Assembly (NCBI GenBank): GCA_014529385.2
Contig: CM043949.1
Location: forward strand, 109,179,977-109,243,976
Length of the DNA stretch: 64,000 nt
Reading direction: 5' to 3'
DNA from: Adiantum capillus-veneris
Lineage: Eukaryota > Streptophyta > Polypodiopsida > Polypodiales > Pteridaceae
In this document: positions 11,216-23,936 of the stretch, in pieces
How the letters are laid out: each line of letters opens with the position of its first letter
How positions within the stretch are numbered: position 1 is the stretch's first letter
Notes under the pieces: generated by a model
Database searches by the model: none
The model's input: the letters and a program-made list of their open reading frames with translations, nothing else
What the model was told of the DNA's origin: nothing
Made by a program: the position numbers and the translations under genes

Positions 11216-12382
11216 TGTCGTGTCGTGGCACGTACACTTCTCGATGTATGCAAATAAAATCAATCATGTACATATTGTGATATATGTTGAAGCGACTACT
11301 GCGGTCATTATCATGTACATACCTATCCGGGGAGTCGTGGCGCTAGATGTGACGCATTTGCATGCTTTTCCACTTGATAAGATGCTTAATTTATTTTGAG
11401 AATGTACATAGTCCAAGTGTTTCATGGTGGCACACCCATCTCGCCTATAAAGATTGATGCGAGCAAAAACTGCCAAAAATAGCAGCTAACAAGCGATGTT
11501 GCAAAATTGCATGGAAAGTGATCCAAAATGGTATATTGATGAAAAATGATGCTTATCTATGCTTTTTATGCTTATGCGAGTGATCCCACAAATTTAGGGA
11601 TTTTACTGACTCCGTTTGGGATTTTTCGCATCAAAAATGGCATTCTTTGGGTAAAAAAGGAGCTGAAAATGACCTAGTTTTGGTCCAAAGTGGCAAAATG
11701 GCCTAAGAATTGATACATCATCTCATATTTCTGTGGGTAAAAGAGAGAGGGCTTCTTTTTACCGAAAAAACTTTCAATTTTGCATTACTGTGTAATGGTT
11801 TCCATGGTTGCTTAATCTATGTGTAGTGCAGTCCCGCCTCTTCAAAATCTTGTATCTGAGCTAGTGAGGGAGTGAATTAGGGTTTCCCCTTATCAAAATG
11901 GTGTGTGGTCTTCACTTTAGAAGCTCTTAAATCTCTGCAAAATCCAAAAATTGTCGTCTTGAAGGTGGAAGCGCGAGCATTCCTTTCAACTGTTTGATGT
12001 TATGACTATGTAATTGGGGGTGAGGCTACATGATACCATGAAACAGGTTTGGGTTTTGATTGATAATTGTGCTTGTATGAGCGGTGAGGTTTCATGGCTG
12101 AAACTTTAGTGTTTTTAAATGGTCTTTTAAAGTGAAATTGAATGTGATTGGTGATCCTCTCATCATAATCTTGACTACGAGAACAATCAGACTCCAAGCA
12201 CGATACAAAAGAGGGTTTGTGACTTTCTTGTCACGAACGCTCTTAAATTTTTTTGTCACCCTTAGAAAGAGGGTTGGTGATTCTCCACAAACGCTTTTTC
12301 ACAAAGTGTTTGTGACTCTCATCATGAACTCTCACAGCCAGAGGTTTTGCACATTCCTAGCTAGACCGCACACATTCCGACA
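11216..12382 (+). repeat. element A 5' LTR
   Basis: Starts TGTCGTGTCGTGGCACG and ends near CCGACA, just before a primer-site-like sequence. It aligns along its length with 44794-45887. The right copy contains about 35 bp (near 44816-44850) that the left copy lacks. The first bases contain an inverted repeat, intact in the right copy as CGTGCCGTGGCACG. Confidence 0.85.
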
Positions 12383-12385
12383 TTT

Positions 12386-12404
12386 CTGGTGAACCCGATG
12401 TGAA
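12386..12404 (+). other. element A putative primer binding site
   Basis: TCTGGTGAACCCGATGTG directly follows the LTR end, at the position where a tRNA primer anneals. I cannot name the tRNA with confidence. Confidence 0.5.
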
Positions 12405-12465
12405 GCAGCTGGGGTGGGGGTTCAAAAACTTGTTTTGAAAGGTTTAATTAAAAATAATTAAAGAT

Positions 12466-13742
12466 GTGGATCAACAAGAGCAACAAGGCATGCGATTTGA
12501 TCAAGGCACAATGCAAATGTTTCAAGCATTCGCCATGTTTATGCAACAACAACAGGCTACAGAAAGAAGGGAGGTGTCAGCAACAAAATCCCTTAAAGCT
12601 ATTGTGAACATAATGGACCAATTTGAAGGGAAATATGTCACAAAGTTTCTTCATGGTTATGTAAAGGAGATGGAGCTACAACGGGTTCCGGAGGTGGACA
12701 TGATTCGTAGTTTTGAGCTTGTTGTGGTCCCCGAGATTAGAGACCATGTAAGGGGAATCAGAGAGGAGCATGGAGAAGGCTGGGAGAAATTCAAATTATC
12801 CCTAAAGGAGGAATACTTCATGGAGGACTCTGAAAGGGTTACAAAAAAGACCTTCTTAAAATGGGTTGCAAAGCCAAAAGAAGGACTTTCCATCACCGAA
12901 TTGTTGAGAGAGTTTGAGCGGCGCTATGCTGAACTGTCAGGAACAAAGCGGACTACTTTGGATAGTGAAAAGACCGAATTTTTCCTTCAAGTTGCAGGTC
13001 ATGAGCTCCAAGAAAAGCTAGAGCTACTCCTTGAAGACAAGAATACAAAACAGGGTCTAAAGGCTGAGTGGAAATAGGTTGAAGACGCAGTCTCATCGCT
13101 TGCTAAGAGGCAACATCGTAGGGACAAGATGGTGGTGAATGGTACTACCTCTCCTCCTAGCACGTCAGAGATTCCACCAAAGCCTACTATTGTGAGTCCA
13201 AAAGGTGATAATTCAATGCTTGATGAGCTTGTTAAGGGCATGCGAAAAATGAAGTTAAAGCTAATAAGGCTTGAAGAGAAAGGACAACATGTTGCAGGAC
13301 AAAAATCCAAAAGCAAAGAAGGATTTGTGCACAGATGCATATGGTGTGATGGCGCAGACCATGGCAGAAGGGATTGTGATAGCTTTAGTGATGCCTTAAA
13401 AAGAGATCTTGTGTTTTTTAACGATGGCTAGATCCATTTGCGGGAGACAGGTATGCCATTAGGAACTAACTTTGGAAAAGGAGGTATGCGGAAGTTTGTG
13501 GAGGTTATGGAAACTAGTCATGCTATTTCTGCAGTGGAGGTTGCTACCTATGAGGCAAAGATAGCGCTAATTCCAAAGAAAGTGTTAAAGTATACTCCTG
13601 ATGATTTTGAGGAGGTTGATAGCTTGCGGCCATATGCAATAGCCTCAACCAAAAAAGGGAAGGTAACTAAACAGGTATTACATGAAGCTGGTGATTGCAT
13701 ACGCCATACAACAGGTTGGGATGATCCTGTGGACTCTTTATC
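12466..13742 (+). pseudogene. element A gag, interrupted
   Basis: One reading frame runs from the ATG at 12466 to the B insertion at 13743. It is broken only by two TAG codons (13075-13077 and 13429-13431), each of which could come from CAG or TGG by one transition. The first 203 codons hold a retrotransposon gag core: an amphipathic helical region around residues 45-150 with WEKFKLSLKEEYF and FLKWVAKPKEGLS. After the first stop come a Pro/Ser linker and a CCHC zinc knuckle, CIWCDGADHGRRDC (about 13350-13390), for RNA packaging. The frame ends in WDDPVDSL at the B insertion, and the protease that should follow is missing. Confidence 0.8.
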
Positions 13743-15350
13743 TGTCATCAAATATCTAATATCTAACCAACCCAAACGATTTTCTCATATTAAACTGATC
13801 ATTTAATATGGGATAATAAACAAGAACAAGGGTTAGAATATAGACATGTGCTTACGGATCTATCTCAACACGGGGCCAATGGTAAAGGGGCCCAAATGAG
13901 AGATGGTCTACCAAAGAGCAAGGTTAACTAATGAAGCTTAAAAGACCTTAGGTTAGCTTCATCAAAGACCTCCAATGGTTAGTGTTAAAAGTCCTTTTGA
14001 CCTTAAGCAAGCTAGGGTTGTGCTTGAGGTGAGAACCTTAGGCAAGCTAGGGTTGTGCTTGAGGTGAGAACCTTAGGCAAGCTAGGGCTGTGCGTGAGGT
14101 GGGAACCCGATCTAAACTTAGGCAAGATAGGGCTGTGCTTGAGGTGGGAACTCCACCTAAGGTGCTTGTCATGCTTGATGACTAAGGTACTTGAGGTACT
14201 TGTCACATTTAATGAGGAAGTTGCTTGAGAAGCTTCCTATGTATGGGGGGTAAGATGCTTGAGTCAAAAAGAGAACCTACTCACTTAATGAGGAAGTTGC
14301 TTGAGAAACTTCCTATGCATAAAAATCTCAAAGTTATGGCAATTCTAAAAGAGCACATGGGACACATGTCAGACTCTCACTAAGCTTAACCACATGCCAT
14401 GCTTGAATGCTATTGGTTGGGCTAAAGAGGGGTCCAATGAGCTTTTACTTCCACCTAACAAATATCTAGATATTTTCAAGCGCGCTCTCTCTAAGGGGTA
14501 AGGAGGACACTTGTCAAAAGACTACCCATATGCTTGACTGCATGCTGGATGTGATTGGCTAAGGGAGAGGGGTCCAATGAGCTTGTAGCAAGTAGAATTT
14601 TTGCCCAAAGCAAGAAAGGGGGGTGCTAGGGGGATATACACCATCACACACACTCATTGGAGACACCATTCTCACTTGGTGAAAGTTGAGGAACACCACC
14701 TCCTTCTCCAAGCTTGTGAGAGTGAAAGCCTACACCAACACTCTTGGCTATGGAATGCAAATCCAACCAATTGTCATGCTTCAATGCTTAATCTTGCCAT
14801 CTTCTCCATCTCCATTACTATGCTATTATGTATGCTAGCAAGAAGAGTAATGATAAGTGAGGAAATACTTCTTTCTCCTATGGAATGTTTCTTCTTCCTC
14901 TTCCCTATCCTCATTCCCCGCTAGCTCTCTCCACCTTCGAAGGTGTTTGAGGCCTTGGGACTGAGGCTTGGGATAGTTAATGCTTTCTTCAAGTTTATGT
15001 TATGTTATGTTTGTGATGCATGAAGCTTTCCATCTTCATTGCATCACCAAGGTCACAAGGAACACAAAGATTGTATTGTACCAAGTCTCTCTTGATGGGA
15101 GAAACTATAATACAAATGCCTATTGGAGGGGGGACTGGCTCCATATGAATCCAGTCCTCAACTATTGTCATGTTCTCTAAACTCTCTCTCTTGCAAAAGT
15201 ATTGTTCATGCCAAGTTAACTAAGTACCATGTTTATGTTGCTACCATCAATTAAGTTCACCCGCTATGCTCACAAAGTAATCTCTTAAAAGTGCTTCACC
15301 TACTTTCCTAATTCTGCTACTCTCAAAGTTCATAGGCCATTTCCATTACA
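13743..15350 (+). repeat. element B 5' LTR
   Basis: About 1.6 kb with TG and CA ends. It contains a small internal minisatellite at about 14005-14160: four units of about 35-45 bp around AGGCAAGCTAGGGTTGTG. The right LTR has four units with a different mix of short and long forms. Frames within it are not genes. Confidence 0.88.
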
Positions 15351-15351
15351 T

Positions 15352-15363
15352 TGGTATCAGAGC
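15352..15363 (+). other. element B primer binding site (initiator Met tRNA type)
   Basis: TGGTATCAGAGC lies one base after the LTR end. This sequence is complementary to the 3' end of plant initiator methionine tRNA and is the usual primer site of chromoviruses and copia elements. The 400 bp from here to the gag ATG are an untranslated leader. Confidence 0.85.
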
Positions 15364-15764
15364 ATTTGGTTTCTCTTTTCTTGCTTGAGAAGAGTGGTCC
15401 TTAAGTAGCCTATTAATGGTTGATTTTGTTAATTATATTACGGTAAGTGGGACTGGGATCTATTATCGGTTTTGTTGAGCCCACTATGTGGGATATGGTG
15501 CACATCTCGGGAGCTTTGGACTTAATAATGGAGTCTATTTAGACTTGCCTATGGATTTACCATTATTGAACCATAATAAGTCCAAAAGGAGCTATCCCTC
15601 GACAACTTTGCTATGTTAGACACACTCCACTACTCTCTAGAATTAACCAATTCAAGCCGTGGGTGTAGATACTTAAGTGCCTATTTTCAAAGGCTAAGAG
15701 GAGTAGTAACTAAGGTTTTGAATTTCCAAATCATACACTAAGTAAACATGTAAGTTTAATTAGC

Positions 15765-16941
15765 ATGGCTAACAATAATCAAGAGAGGAGAATGAACATT
15801 GATAACTTTGATTTTGCACATGAAGGTGCCAATGATGATGCTCCCATGTTTGTTGATTATCTTGTCACTAGGTTGCAACAAGCTATGGGCAACCCCACTT
15901 TGCAAGCCGAAGTTACTCAACAACTTTGTGCTTATGGGATTTTCTTTCCTCTCCAAGAGGAGAGAGAGCTTACGAGGCCTCTTGAAGAGACCCCCAAAAG
16001 AAGACTCTCTCCCTTACGAGAGGAGGAATCCAAAGATAAAAAAAACAATGAATCCCTAAATTCCTCCGAAGATGTGGCTCCACGAAGATGGAGGACTAAA
16101 CGATTGCCAACTCCTCCCAAGAGGAAACGGTTAACCCATAGTCCTTCTCCTCGTCACTCCAAAAGGGAAGAGAGGAAACCAAGGAAGAAAAGGGAAGAAA
16201 GAGGTCACCCTCTTCTCCTTCTTCTTCACCTTCCTCCTCTAACGATGAAAGCTATGGCTATTCTCCTAGAGAATATAAGAGGGGAGGACATCACAAATCT
16301 TACCCTGCATGGCAAAGGTCACAAAAGCTCAAGAAGTTCAAAGAGGGAGGAAAGAGTATCTCTTTTCTCACCTATGATGGAACCTTTGGTGCTACCGACA
16401 AAGTATTGACCTTCATCCAACAATTTGATGCGGCCTTTGGAGACGAGGGTTTCACGGAGTCTTCCAAGCTACGCCATGTAGCTATGCACTTCTAAAAATC
16501 GGCTCGTCAATGGTGGGCTAGTCTTCGAGGCAATGGTGAAGCACCAAAGACATGGAAAACTCTACGAGTTTCCATCATGAAGCAATTCCTTGCATCACTT
16601 GCAATTCCTTGCAAGTGATGCAAAGGACAAAGTGCTCACCGAATGGTGGAGTTTAAGGCTTCTCTCTCATGAGTCTATCCACAAATATGTGGACAAGTTT
16701 TGGGATTTACATCTCAAGGCTACTGTCTTTCAAAAGATAGACTTTGTTGAGCAAAAACAACAATTCTGTGCAGGATTACCTGAGGAGATGGCCGAGTATG
16801 TTGACCCTTAATGGCCTGACTCTATCAGTGAAGTAATCCACCATACCATGGTTGCTTCACGCATCAATTTCCAACAAGGGGTTAGACGGAATGTCAAACC
16901 CATGGAAAATAAAGACAAAAGTGATGCAAAGGGAAAAATTA
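15765..16941 (+). pseudogene. element B gag, 5' part
   Basis: The frame opens at the ATG at 15765. It has a short acidic head and then a Lys/Arg/Glu/Ser-rich stretch (residues 65-150). A frameshift near 16350 is followed in another frame by the gag core: FLTYDGTFGATDKVLTFIQQ and SARQWWASLRGNGEAP (about 16360-16545), then HESIHKYVDKFWDL (16660-16720). A stop at 16493 and a duplicated CAATTCCTTGCA segment near 16585-16610 also break it. Copia element C enters at 16942. The zinc knuckle continues after 36880. Confidence 0.75.
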
Positions 16942-17168
16942 TGTTGGAATTAGGGTTGCAGAGAAACACACACGGCTTGGAGAAGATGAAGGAAGCTCAA
17001 GGCACACAATAGAGAGTGTGTTACTTAGTGTGCAATGGAAAGATAGATAGCCCTAGAGTGATGGGCGTATATACAATGCTCGGGGGAAAAAACCTCCTAA
17101 AGAGGGAAAAAATACCCCGGCGGTCCTAGTGTGTTCACACACATCACTACCACATGTATATGGTAACA
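16942..17168 (-). repeat. element C 3' LTR
   Basis: A 227-bp LTR with TG and CA ends. On its inner side a polypurine tract, read on the minus strand as CCAGGGGGGATT (17169-17180), marks this as the 3' end of the element. Confidence 0.92.
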
Positions 17169-17239
17169 AATCCCCCCTGGAGTGATGCGGTGAACGAGAG
17201 CTGGCACATGAGTAAAGGGAAGTGCCATGCCATGAGGAC

Positions 17240-19544
17240 ATGATCAGTCCACAAAGGGGAGTAAGCCCAAAGCTTTGCGGAAAGCTTCAAGCTTCTCACG
17301 AGACAATGCCTTTGTGAAAAGATCTGCAAGGTCGTCCTGTGTTGGCACATAAGCCAAGCTGATCTCTCCTACTGAGAGCCTCTCCCTGACATAGTGATAA
17401 TGCACCTAAATGTGCTTTGTGCAAGCATGAAAAACTGGGTTCCTCGCAACTGCCAATGCGCTCTGACTGTCAGTGTAGATAGTGTTGGCAGTGTCCTATC
17501 CAACACCCAAATCATCCATAAGGTGTCTTAGCCATACACACTCAACCGTAGCTGTGAAGACTGCCCTGTACTCAGCCTCACGACTCGAAGTGGCCACAGT
17601 AGGTTGCTTCTTACTCAACCATGATATACTTAAACTGCCAAGCATGAAACAAAAACCGCTTGTGGACACTCGCGTGCCAAAACAACCAACCCAATCCGAG
17701 TCCGAAAAAGCATGTAAGTCTAGCGGCAATGATCCCCCCTTGGGATAAAACAAGCCAAAATGTAAAGTGCCACTAAGGTAGCGGAAAATGCTCTTGACAG
17801 CCTGCCAATGCTTAGACCCTGGGCTATGCATAAATCTACTGACCTGTGAGACTGCAAACTGAATATCTGGCCTCGTGTTGCATACATAAACGAGGCAGCC
17901 AACAGCAGTTTGGTAAAGAGTGACATCAGCAGGATCACCAGCATCATGTAGACTCAACTTCAAACCTGTTTCCATGGGAGTGGCAATAGGTTTGCAATCC
18001 TCAAGTCCAAACGTACATAGCAATGTCTCTATGTAACTTTTCTAACACAAGGCAATACCACCATCACACTGCTTAAACTGTATACCCAAGTAATGATGCA
18101 ACAGCCCCAAATCTTTCATCTTGAAAGTAGCATTCAAATCAGCCTTAAATTCAGCAATATGTCTCTCATTTGGTCCAGTGGTCAGCAAATCATCAACATA
18201 AAGAACCACAATGAGAAGTACATCACCCTCACGCTTTACATACAATGTGCTTTCTGTTGGACTATTACAAAAGCCTTGTTTGACCAAATGAGTGTCACCT
18301 TTCTCATACCAAGCACGAGGAGATTGCTTAAACCCATACAAAGCCTTGTTACATTTGCACACTTTGTCCTCTTGTTCTTTTATGACAAAACCGCGAGGCT
18401 GCGTTACATAAACTTCCTCAAATATGTCACGATTCAAGAAAGCAGTAACAATGTCTGATTGATGTACATCCCAACCAAAATGAGCTGCCAATGCACAAAG
18501 AAAACGCACAGTAGTCATACGACAAGTGGGAGCAAAAGTCTCTTCATAATCTATGCCTTTTTGCTGTGCATAACCTTTTGCAACAAGTCGAGCCTTATGG
18601 CGATCGATCTCACCATCCGGCTTGCGTTTCAACTTGTAAACCCACTTCGTACCAATGGCCTTTTTTCCAGGAGGCAAATCACATAAAGTCCATGTGTTAT
18701 TTTCTATAAGTGCATCATATTTTGATTGCATGGCAGCCATCCAATTTTTTGAATTATGTGCTTCATCAAAAGTCAGAGGCTCCTCAACATCATGTAAGCT
18801 AGACACAGCCAGAGCATAACAATCTGATGCATAAGATGCATGGCAAGAGCCTGAAAGAGTACGACTAGACAAAGGTGCATCCAATTCACTGTCACGCAAA
18901 GTGTGCACCAGCCATTTTGGCATACCTCTAGCCTCCTCATTTTCAGCCCTCAAGTACATCATGTACATCTGCATCAGTAATAGGCTGATCTCAAACATTT
19001 TCAGAAACCCCCATAGGCTGTACATTTGCCTCATTGGAACTTACATTCATATTTCCACCACTGAAAAGAGGCAACAAAGTGTCATAAATGTCCTGTGAGC
19101 TTACATTACTGTCTCTAGTACATGACAGCAAGGGCTGAACAGAATCTTCCACAAACACTACATCGCGTGAAACCAGAATACGCTTTGTTTGCGGATGATA
19201 CAACCTCTAACCTTTGCTTTCAGCACTATAACCAACAAAAATACATTTGACAGCCTTATCATCCAATTTTCTGCGCTGCACTTGTGGCACCAAAGCATAT
19301 GCCAAACAGCCAAAAACACGCATGTGCTCAATAGAAGGCTTTCTATCATGCCATGCTTCATATGGAGTAATAGACTGCAAAGATTTCGTAGGACACCTGT
19401 TAAGTACATAAGTGGCACACATGATGGCCTCAAGCCAAAAAGAATGCGTCAAAGCTTGACTTTTCACCATACATCGTGCCATTTCCGTCAGTGACCTGTT
19501 TTTCCTCTCAGCAACACCATTTTGTTGAGGTGTATAAGGCAATG
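17240..19544 (-). pseudogene. element C pol, 3' part: integrase C-terminus, reverse transcriptase, RNase H
   Basis: Minus-strand reading from 19539 gives PYTPQQNGVAERKNRS, which holds the last catalytic Glu of integrase. WLEAIMCATYVLNRCP and a linker follow. The copia reverse transcriptase comes next: IGTKWVYKLKRKPDGE, ARLVAKGYAQQKGIDYEETF, QSDIVTAFLN, ALYGFKQSPRAWYEK and the active site YVDDLL (about 18190-18205). Then come LGLLHHYLGIQ and RNase H with FSDSDW and SREAEYRA (17500-17720). Stops break it, including a TAG at 18039-18041 where copy G has CAG; frameshifts lie near 19000-19200. The product would copy element RNA and integrate the cDNA, but this copy is dead. Confidence 0.9.
19540..19544. 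other. target-site duplication of element D, left copy
   Basis: CAATG immediately precedes the left LTR of D. The same five bases follow the right LTR at 34341-34345. Confidence 0.93.
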
Positions 19545-20168
19545 TGTTAAGGCGATTACGCCGCTAGCAGAAGCTAAATAGCGAGAACTCAACCAACAAC
19601 AGAATTTGTCAGACGAGGACGGAGCTTGACCCGCAAGCGCATGGAAACAACTAGGTGGGTGTCAAATCACCTACTCGACCTTCTAATGACAATCACTACT
19701 AAGGAAATCAAATCTAAGTTCTAAAATACGCAAGTGACTGAAATCCGTACTATGAACGAATGCTATACGAAACAGGATCTAGAATCATTGAATCGATCTC
19801 AAACTCAAGGGGAAGTCTATACACTAGGTAAGAACAACACCCTAAAGACTTGAACTGCAAAATCAACCTATAATCACTCCGTGCAGTAAACGCGTATGAA
19901 GACAGGCCAAAAAATACACGTGACCGAAACTTGACCCCGATGGTACTAATGCGTAGCTCTACTTGTTGTGGTTCTATAGATATGCTGCACACTCCATTCC
20001 GACACACGAGTTGGAAGAAAACTCACACCGAAGCTCGTAGGAACTTACCACACATAGAAGCCGATAGCACGCACTCTTGGTATCTGTGCGTAGCTCTCGC
20101 CGTTGCTAACACAATGGCGGTGTCTCTTCTCCAATGGCGGCTCCGTAGCTCGCGTAGCAAGTAGATAA

Positions 20169-20229
<61 letters not shown>

Positions 20230-20519
20230 ACACAGTCACGGCGCTCAAAAAACTCACTTTGATTAAATAAAACTCTTATACTTTAGGTTACAAAACTTTG
20301 GCTTATATACCTCAGCCTTGGAGGTGAGAACATCTCTAACTAATTACATCAGCAAGTGAAATTACTTCGGGATTACAAGCTGGAAACTCGATTGAGTCCC
20401 GTTACTTAATGAATGGCTCAATTCAAAATTAATGTCGAAAAGACATTTATTACAATCAATGGTTACAAAATTGATGAGTGTGAGCAAAAATGTGGGTGTG
20501 ATCCTCTGCTGGCTCAACA
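19545..20519 (-). repeat. element D 3' LTR
   Basis: 975 bp with TGTTAAGGCG and GGCTCAACA ends, nearly identical to 33340-34340. It contains a 58-bp CT run (20170-20227) that is 84 bp in the other LTR, and this accounts for most of the length difference. Short frames inside are not genes. Confidence 0.95.
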
Positions 20520-20534
20520 CTCCCCCCCTCCGCG
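20520..20534 (-). other. element D polypurine tract
   Basis: The minus strand reads CGCGGAGGGGGGGAG immediately before the 3' LTR. This is the expected primer for plus-strand DNA synthesis. It lies only about 35 bp after the stop codon of the accessory frame. Confidence 0.85.
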
Positions 20535-20568
20535 TTCATGTCGTCCCTGACATGACTTTTATGCTTGG

Positions 20569-23500
20569 TCAATAAAGTCCTGTCGTCTTGAGCATCTGCA
20601 AATGTGATTCGTATCGTAGGTTGCCGATGGTCAAGGTTGGGCCGAATATTTTGCTTTCGTGGGTGAAAAAGACGGTGTAGAAAGCTTCTTCGAATGTTTG
20701 CATGTGGAAGCTAGGCAAAAACATAATCCTTTGGTATAGGAGGTGCAACACTTTTGGAGAAGGCTGCAATGAAAGATCATATATCATATCAGTCACTGTG
20801 TCGGCCGTCGATAGTAGACTTGAGGTCGTGGCTTTATCTGGCGCGAACACTTCAATGCAAGCTAAGAGAGTCCTGCAGATTTTCTTGAGCATCTGACACG
20901 AAAGGTCAGGAGAGCCAGTAAAGAGCTTGATGGTTCCCGTTAGGGTTTTCACCATGTAGGCTTTACCTATTCTCTCTCCTGCCTTTGGTCCTGGCATCCT
21001 GGGATAATTAAGCCAATTTGGCTTCTTTTCTGCAATCTCGCCATGCTCTTTCCAGTTTCTGACTCTTGGCACCGGGCAGAAGGTTGCATTCTCCCGAATC
21101 TCCTTTGGTGCCTCCACCAAGTAGATGAGGTAGGCTGGGTATTTGTTCAGCCAACCTTTCCTCCATCTAGGTTGTGAATCTACTATCTTCTTTGACTGTT
21201 CCTCCTTTGTGATATCGCCTTCGTAAAGAGCGACATACTTCTCCTCCTCTATTCTCTTTTTCGTCTTTAGCACTTCAAATTTCATCAAAGGGAAAGACAG
21301 GCTGGGTTGCATCCACTCTTCATGGAGCACTTTTGTGTCTAATCCCTGAAGTCTAATGGAGATGAGGAGTCTCCTCTCCCATTCCATTTCCGCCTTGGCA
21401 CTCTCCTCTGCTGACTTTTCTATTTGGTCATGGAGCCTTTGTTCTTCTTCTTCAGAGATTCCTGAAGTCGAGGCCACCTCGTGAGCTGGGGCTGGATCTT
21501 CAATTGTGGTTGCCTCTCCAGTTTCTGGTAGCTCTATGGCTGCTCCACCTGATTCTTCTTGTGGTGTCTCTGTCTCTCTTCTTTGTTGCTCTTGTAGATC
21601 TTGGAGCTGTTTGCGGAGGGCCTCATTCTCTGTCCATAGTGTTTGATTTTCTAATGTGAGCCTCTCCTCTGCGGCCAATGATCCCTCTGCAATGTGCAAC
21701 CTTTGCACTTGCTCTAATCTTAGCTCTCTTTGTAAGCTTCGGATCTGGTCTTCTAAAGCTGGTACGAGAGTTCCTTCTTGTTCGGTTCCTACTCTGCTAG
21801 CTCTAGGGGTAGTCCTAAGTCTAGTGATTGTTCTTTCTTGGAGCTCGACTCTTTCCCTTAGCTCAATGAGCTCATCCTTGGCTGCCTCCAACTCATCTTC
21901 TATCCGCTCCTTTGCTTCTTGTGCACTTGTTACCTCTCTTGAAGCCTCGGCTAGCTGGAGTATCAAGCCGTCTCTCTCATTTTCCACGTCATAGAGTGAT
22001 GCTTTATGACTTTCAGATTCAGTCATAGCATTCTCTAATTTCCTCTGCAACTCTGCTTCCCTTTGTTTGGCTGTCTCAATCTCTACTTCCTTTGCCCTGG
22101 ATCTTTCTTTGATCTTGCCTAGCAGTTCATGCACCATGTGCATGTCTTTTTCATCTTCATTTGTCAACTCTAAAGCTCTTTCTGCCACCACCTCCACTGG
22201 CTTCGGCTCTTCTAGTACGTTCTGTTCGTCCAGTTTCTCTTCACTTTCTTTTGTACTCTTTGTTTTTTCCTACGTCCCTCTCCGATCATCTTGTTTTTGT
22301 AGGGTGATCCCATAAACTGCCTCAAGGGCCTCTGCTTCAGTGTATCCTATCACTACCAGATCCTCATAATCATTTCTCTTTTGCTGAACTGGATCTATCT
22401 CCTTTTCTTTGGTCTCGGCCTTCGGCTTTTCCAAATCATCTGTGTCCATCTCTATTGTGGTCTCTTCCACGATATTTTCCGTCTTCTTCGGGCTTGGTAC
22501 ATCAGTCATAGAGGGGTATCTGTCCTCAGCTTCCTTGGCTTTCCCCTTGTCGGCTTGCCCATCTTTCTCTTGAGATTTAGTTTGTATGGCTCGACAGGTT
22601 GCTGCTCCAGTATAGCCTCTGACTCCTCATAAGCTTTAATATATTGATCGTATTGATCAACATGTGGCCTGGCTGAGCTAGTTCCAACTTTGGTGGGGTC
22701 TGGCACCCACTTTTCTTCAAAGTCGCCCTTTAGAGCTCTTTCTGCTCTAAACTGCTCCACTAGTCTTTCCATTCTTGCCACTTTCTGACTTTTGGTTTGC
22801 TTGGGAGCAACCTTCTTCTTTACTTTCTTCATAAGCGGCTCGTCCACCTCCTCTTCAGGTTCTGAAACTATTTCTAGTTTCCGGCGTGCTCTTGTGGACG
22901 CCCTCTGGATACTTCGGCCTGTTCTTCCTCCTCGTCGGCTTCTCTAAGCCACTCATTCTGGGAGCGAACCTTTGGCCACTGATCTCTAGCTCCAATAGCT
23001 TCATAAGCTATTCTTGTCAGAATTTCCGCTCCTCCTATGTACTTTGGCTTCTCGTTGTGCATGGCAATTACTTGCTTGTGGATGTGTTGAGCGTAATTCA
23101 CCTCTTTTGGCATATTGCTGTTTAATGCCCATGTGATGGTGGTCGCAATGGCATGGGGCGGTGTCGTATACTTTTGCGGTCTTTTACTGCAAACATGGAG
23201 AAACTGGTTGTACAGTCGGCAAAGGGTTGCCGCTCTTTGGTCAGCCATATCTCCATAGGTTGCATTCTGTTTCTTGGATCCATAAACCTCTATGGCCTCC
23301 CTTCTTTCCCTGACAGAGCTCCCTTTGTTGTGCAGCTTCAATGCGTCTGCAATGAGCTGTGGAGTGATCTGTACTTCTACTTTCTCTCCATCCATGGCTG
23401 TCAATGTGGCTTTCCCATCCTTCTGAATGGATGTTGCCAACTCGTACACTCATTTTGTATCCACACCTGATGGTCTCGAGGTGAAGAAACTGTGCAAGTC

Positions 23501-23770
23501 TGCCCTTTCCAGGTACCTGCTGATGTCTTCTGACCTGCTATAATCTACCAATTCTTGTGGGATCATCGGTACATCCACCGCTTGCCCTTGAGGATCTCTG
23601 AAAGTCCCCTGGTAGATGTTTATTCCCTCTTTCTCCAATACTGCTTCCTCCACCCAAGTTTTGGTTGGCTTGAGGGTTTTTGTTGGAATGTCAAAGGGTT
23701 CCGCTTCTGCAAGAGCATCTTTGATTGTCGGTCTTTTTCTCTTCGTTGCCGATAACTTGGCGGAATCCAT
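20569..23770 (-). pseudogene. element D accessory frame, about 1,067 codons, coiled-coil protein of unknown function
   Basis: Five minus-strand open segments join into one coding region from the ATG at 23770 to the stop at 20569. It is broken by an in-frame TGA (23450-23452), a frameshift near 22895, another near 22508 and an in-frame TAG (22270-22272). Residues 1-107 are polar. Residues about 190-260 (YNQFLHVCSKRPQKYTTPPH, then ITWALNS and GGAEILTRIAYEA) resemble in pattern the plant retroelement domain annotated as putative plant transposon protein; this is my inference. Residues 380-525 are acidic and Lys-rich. Residues about 525-750 form a long heptad coiled coil (ELQRKLENA, DELEAAKDELIEL, LRKQLQDLQEQQ). 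Residues 867-1067 form a compact, conserved-looking C-terminal domain without known motif. No membrane segment is seen. Its place between pol and the polypurine tract matches additional ORFs known from the Tat and Athila lineages. Confidence 0.72.
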
Positions 23771-23936
23771 GGATCCTGTAACTCCAATTTCAGAAGTTAG
23801 CGTCTTTTTAGTACTGAAAGCCGAAATGAAGCTTTTAACTATCCAAATGACTTGAAAATTGAAACATGAGCTATTCAGGGCCTAAGGATGCAAGGTAGGT
23901 GAAAAAATATGCAAAATGGGCTCAAAATCATGCTGG

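Noticed and set aside
14601..15180. Frames within the B LTRs (also 41090-41404 and 41806-42048)
   Set aside because: They lie wholly in LTR sequence, are not conserved as frames between the two LTRs, and have no domain.
20569..22197. Host coiled-coil gene captured by a transposon
   Set aside because: The frame continues upstream to 23770, abuts the polypurine tract and shares a duplicated leader with gag, so an element-encoded accessory gene fits better. Ancient capture cannot be excluded.
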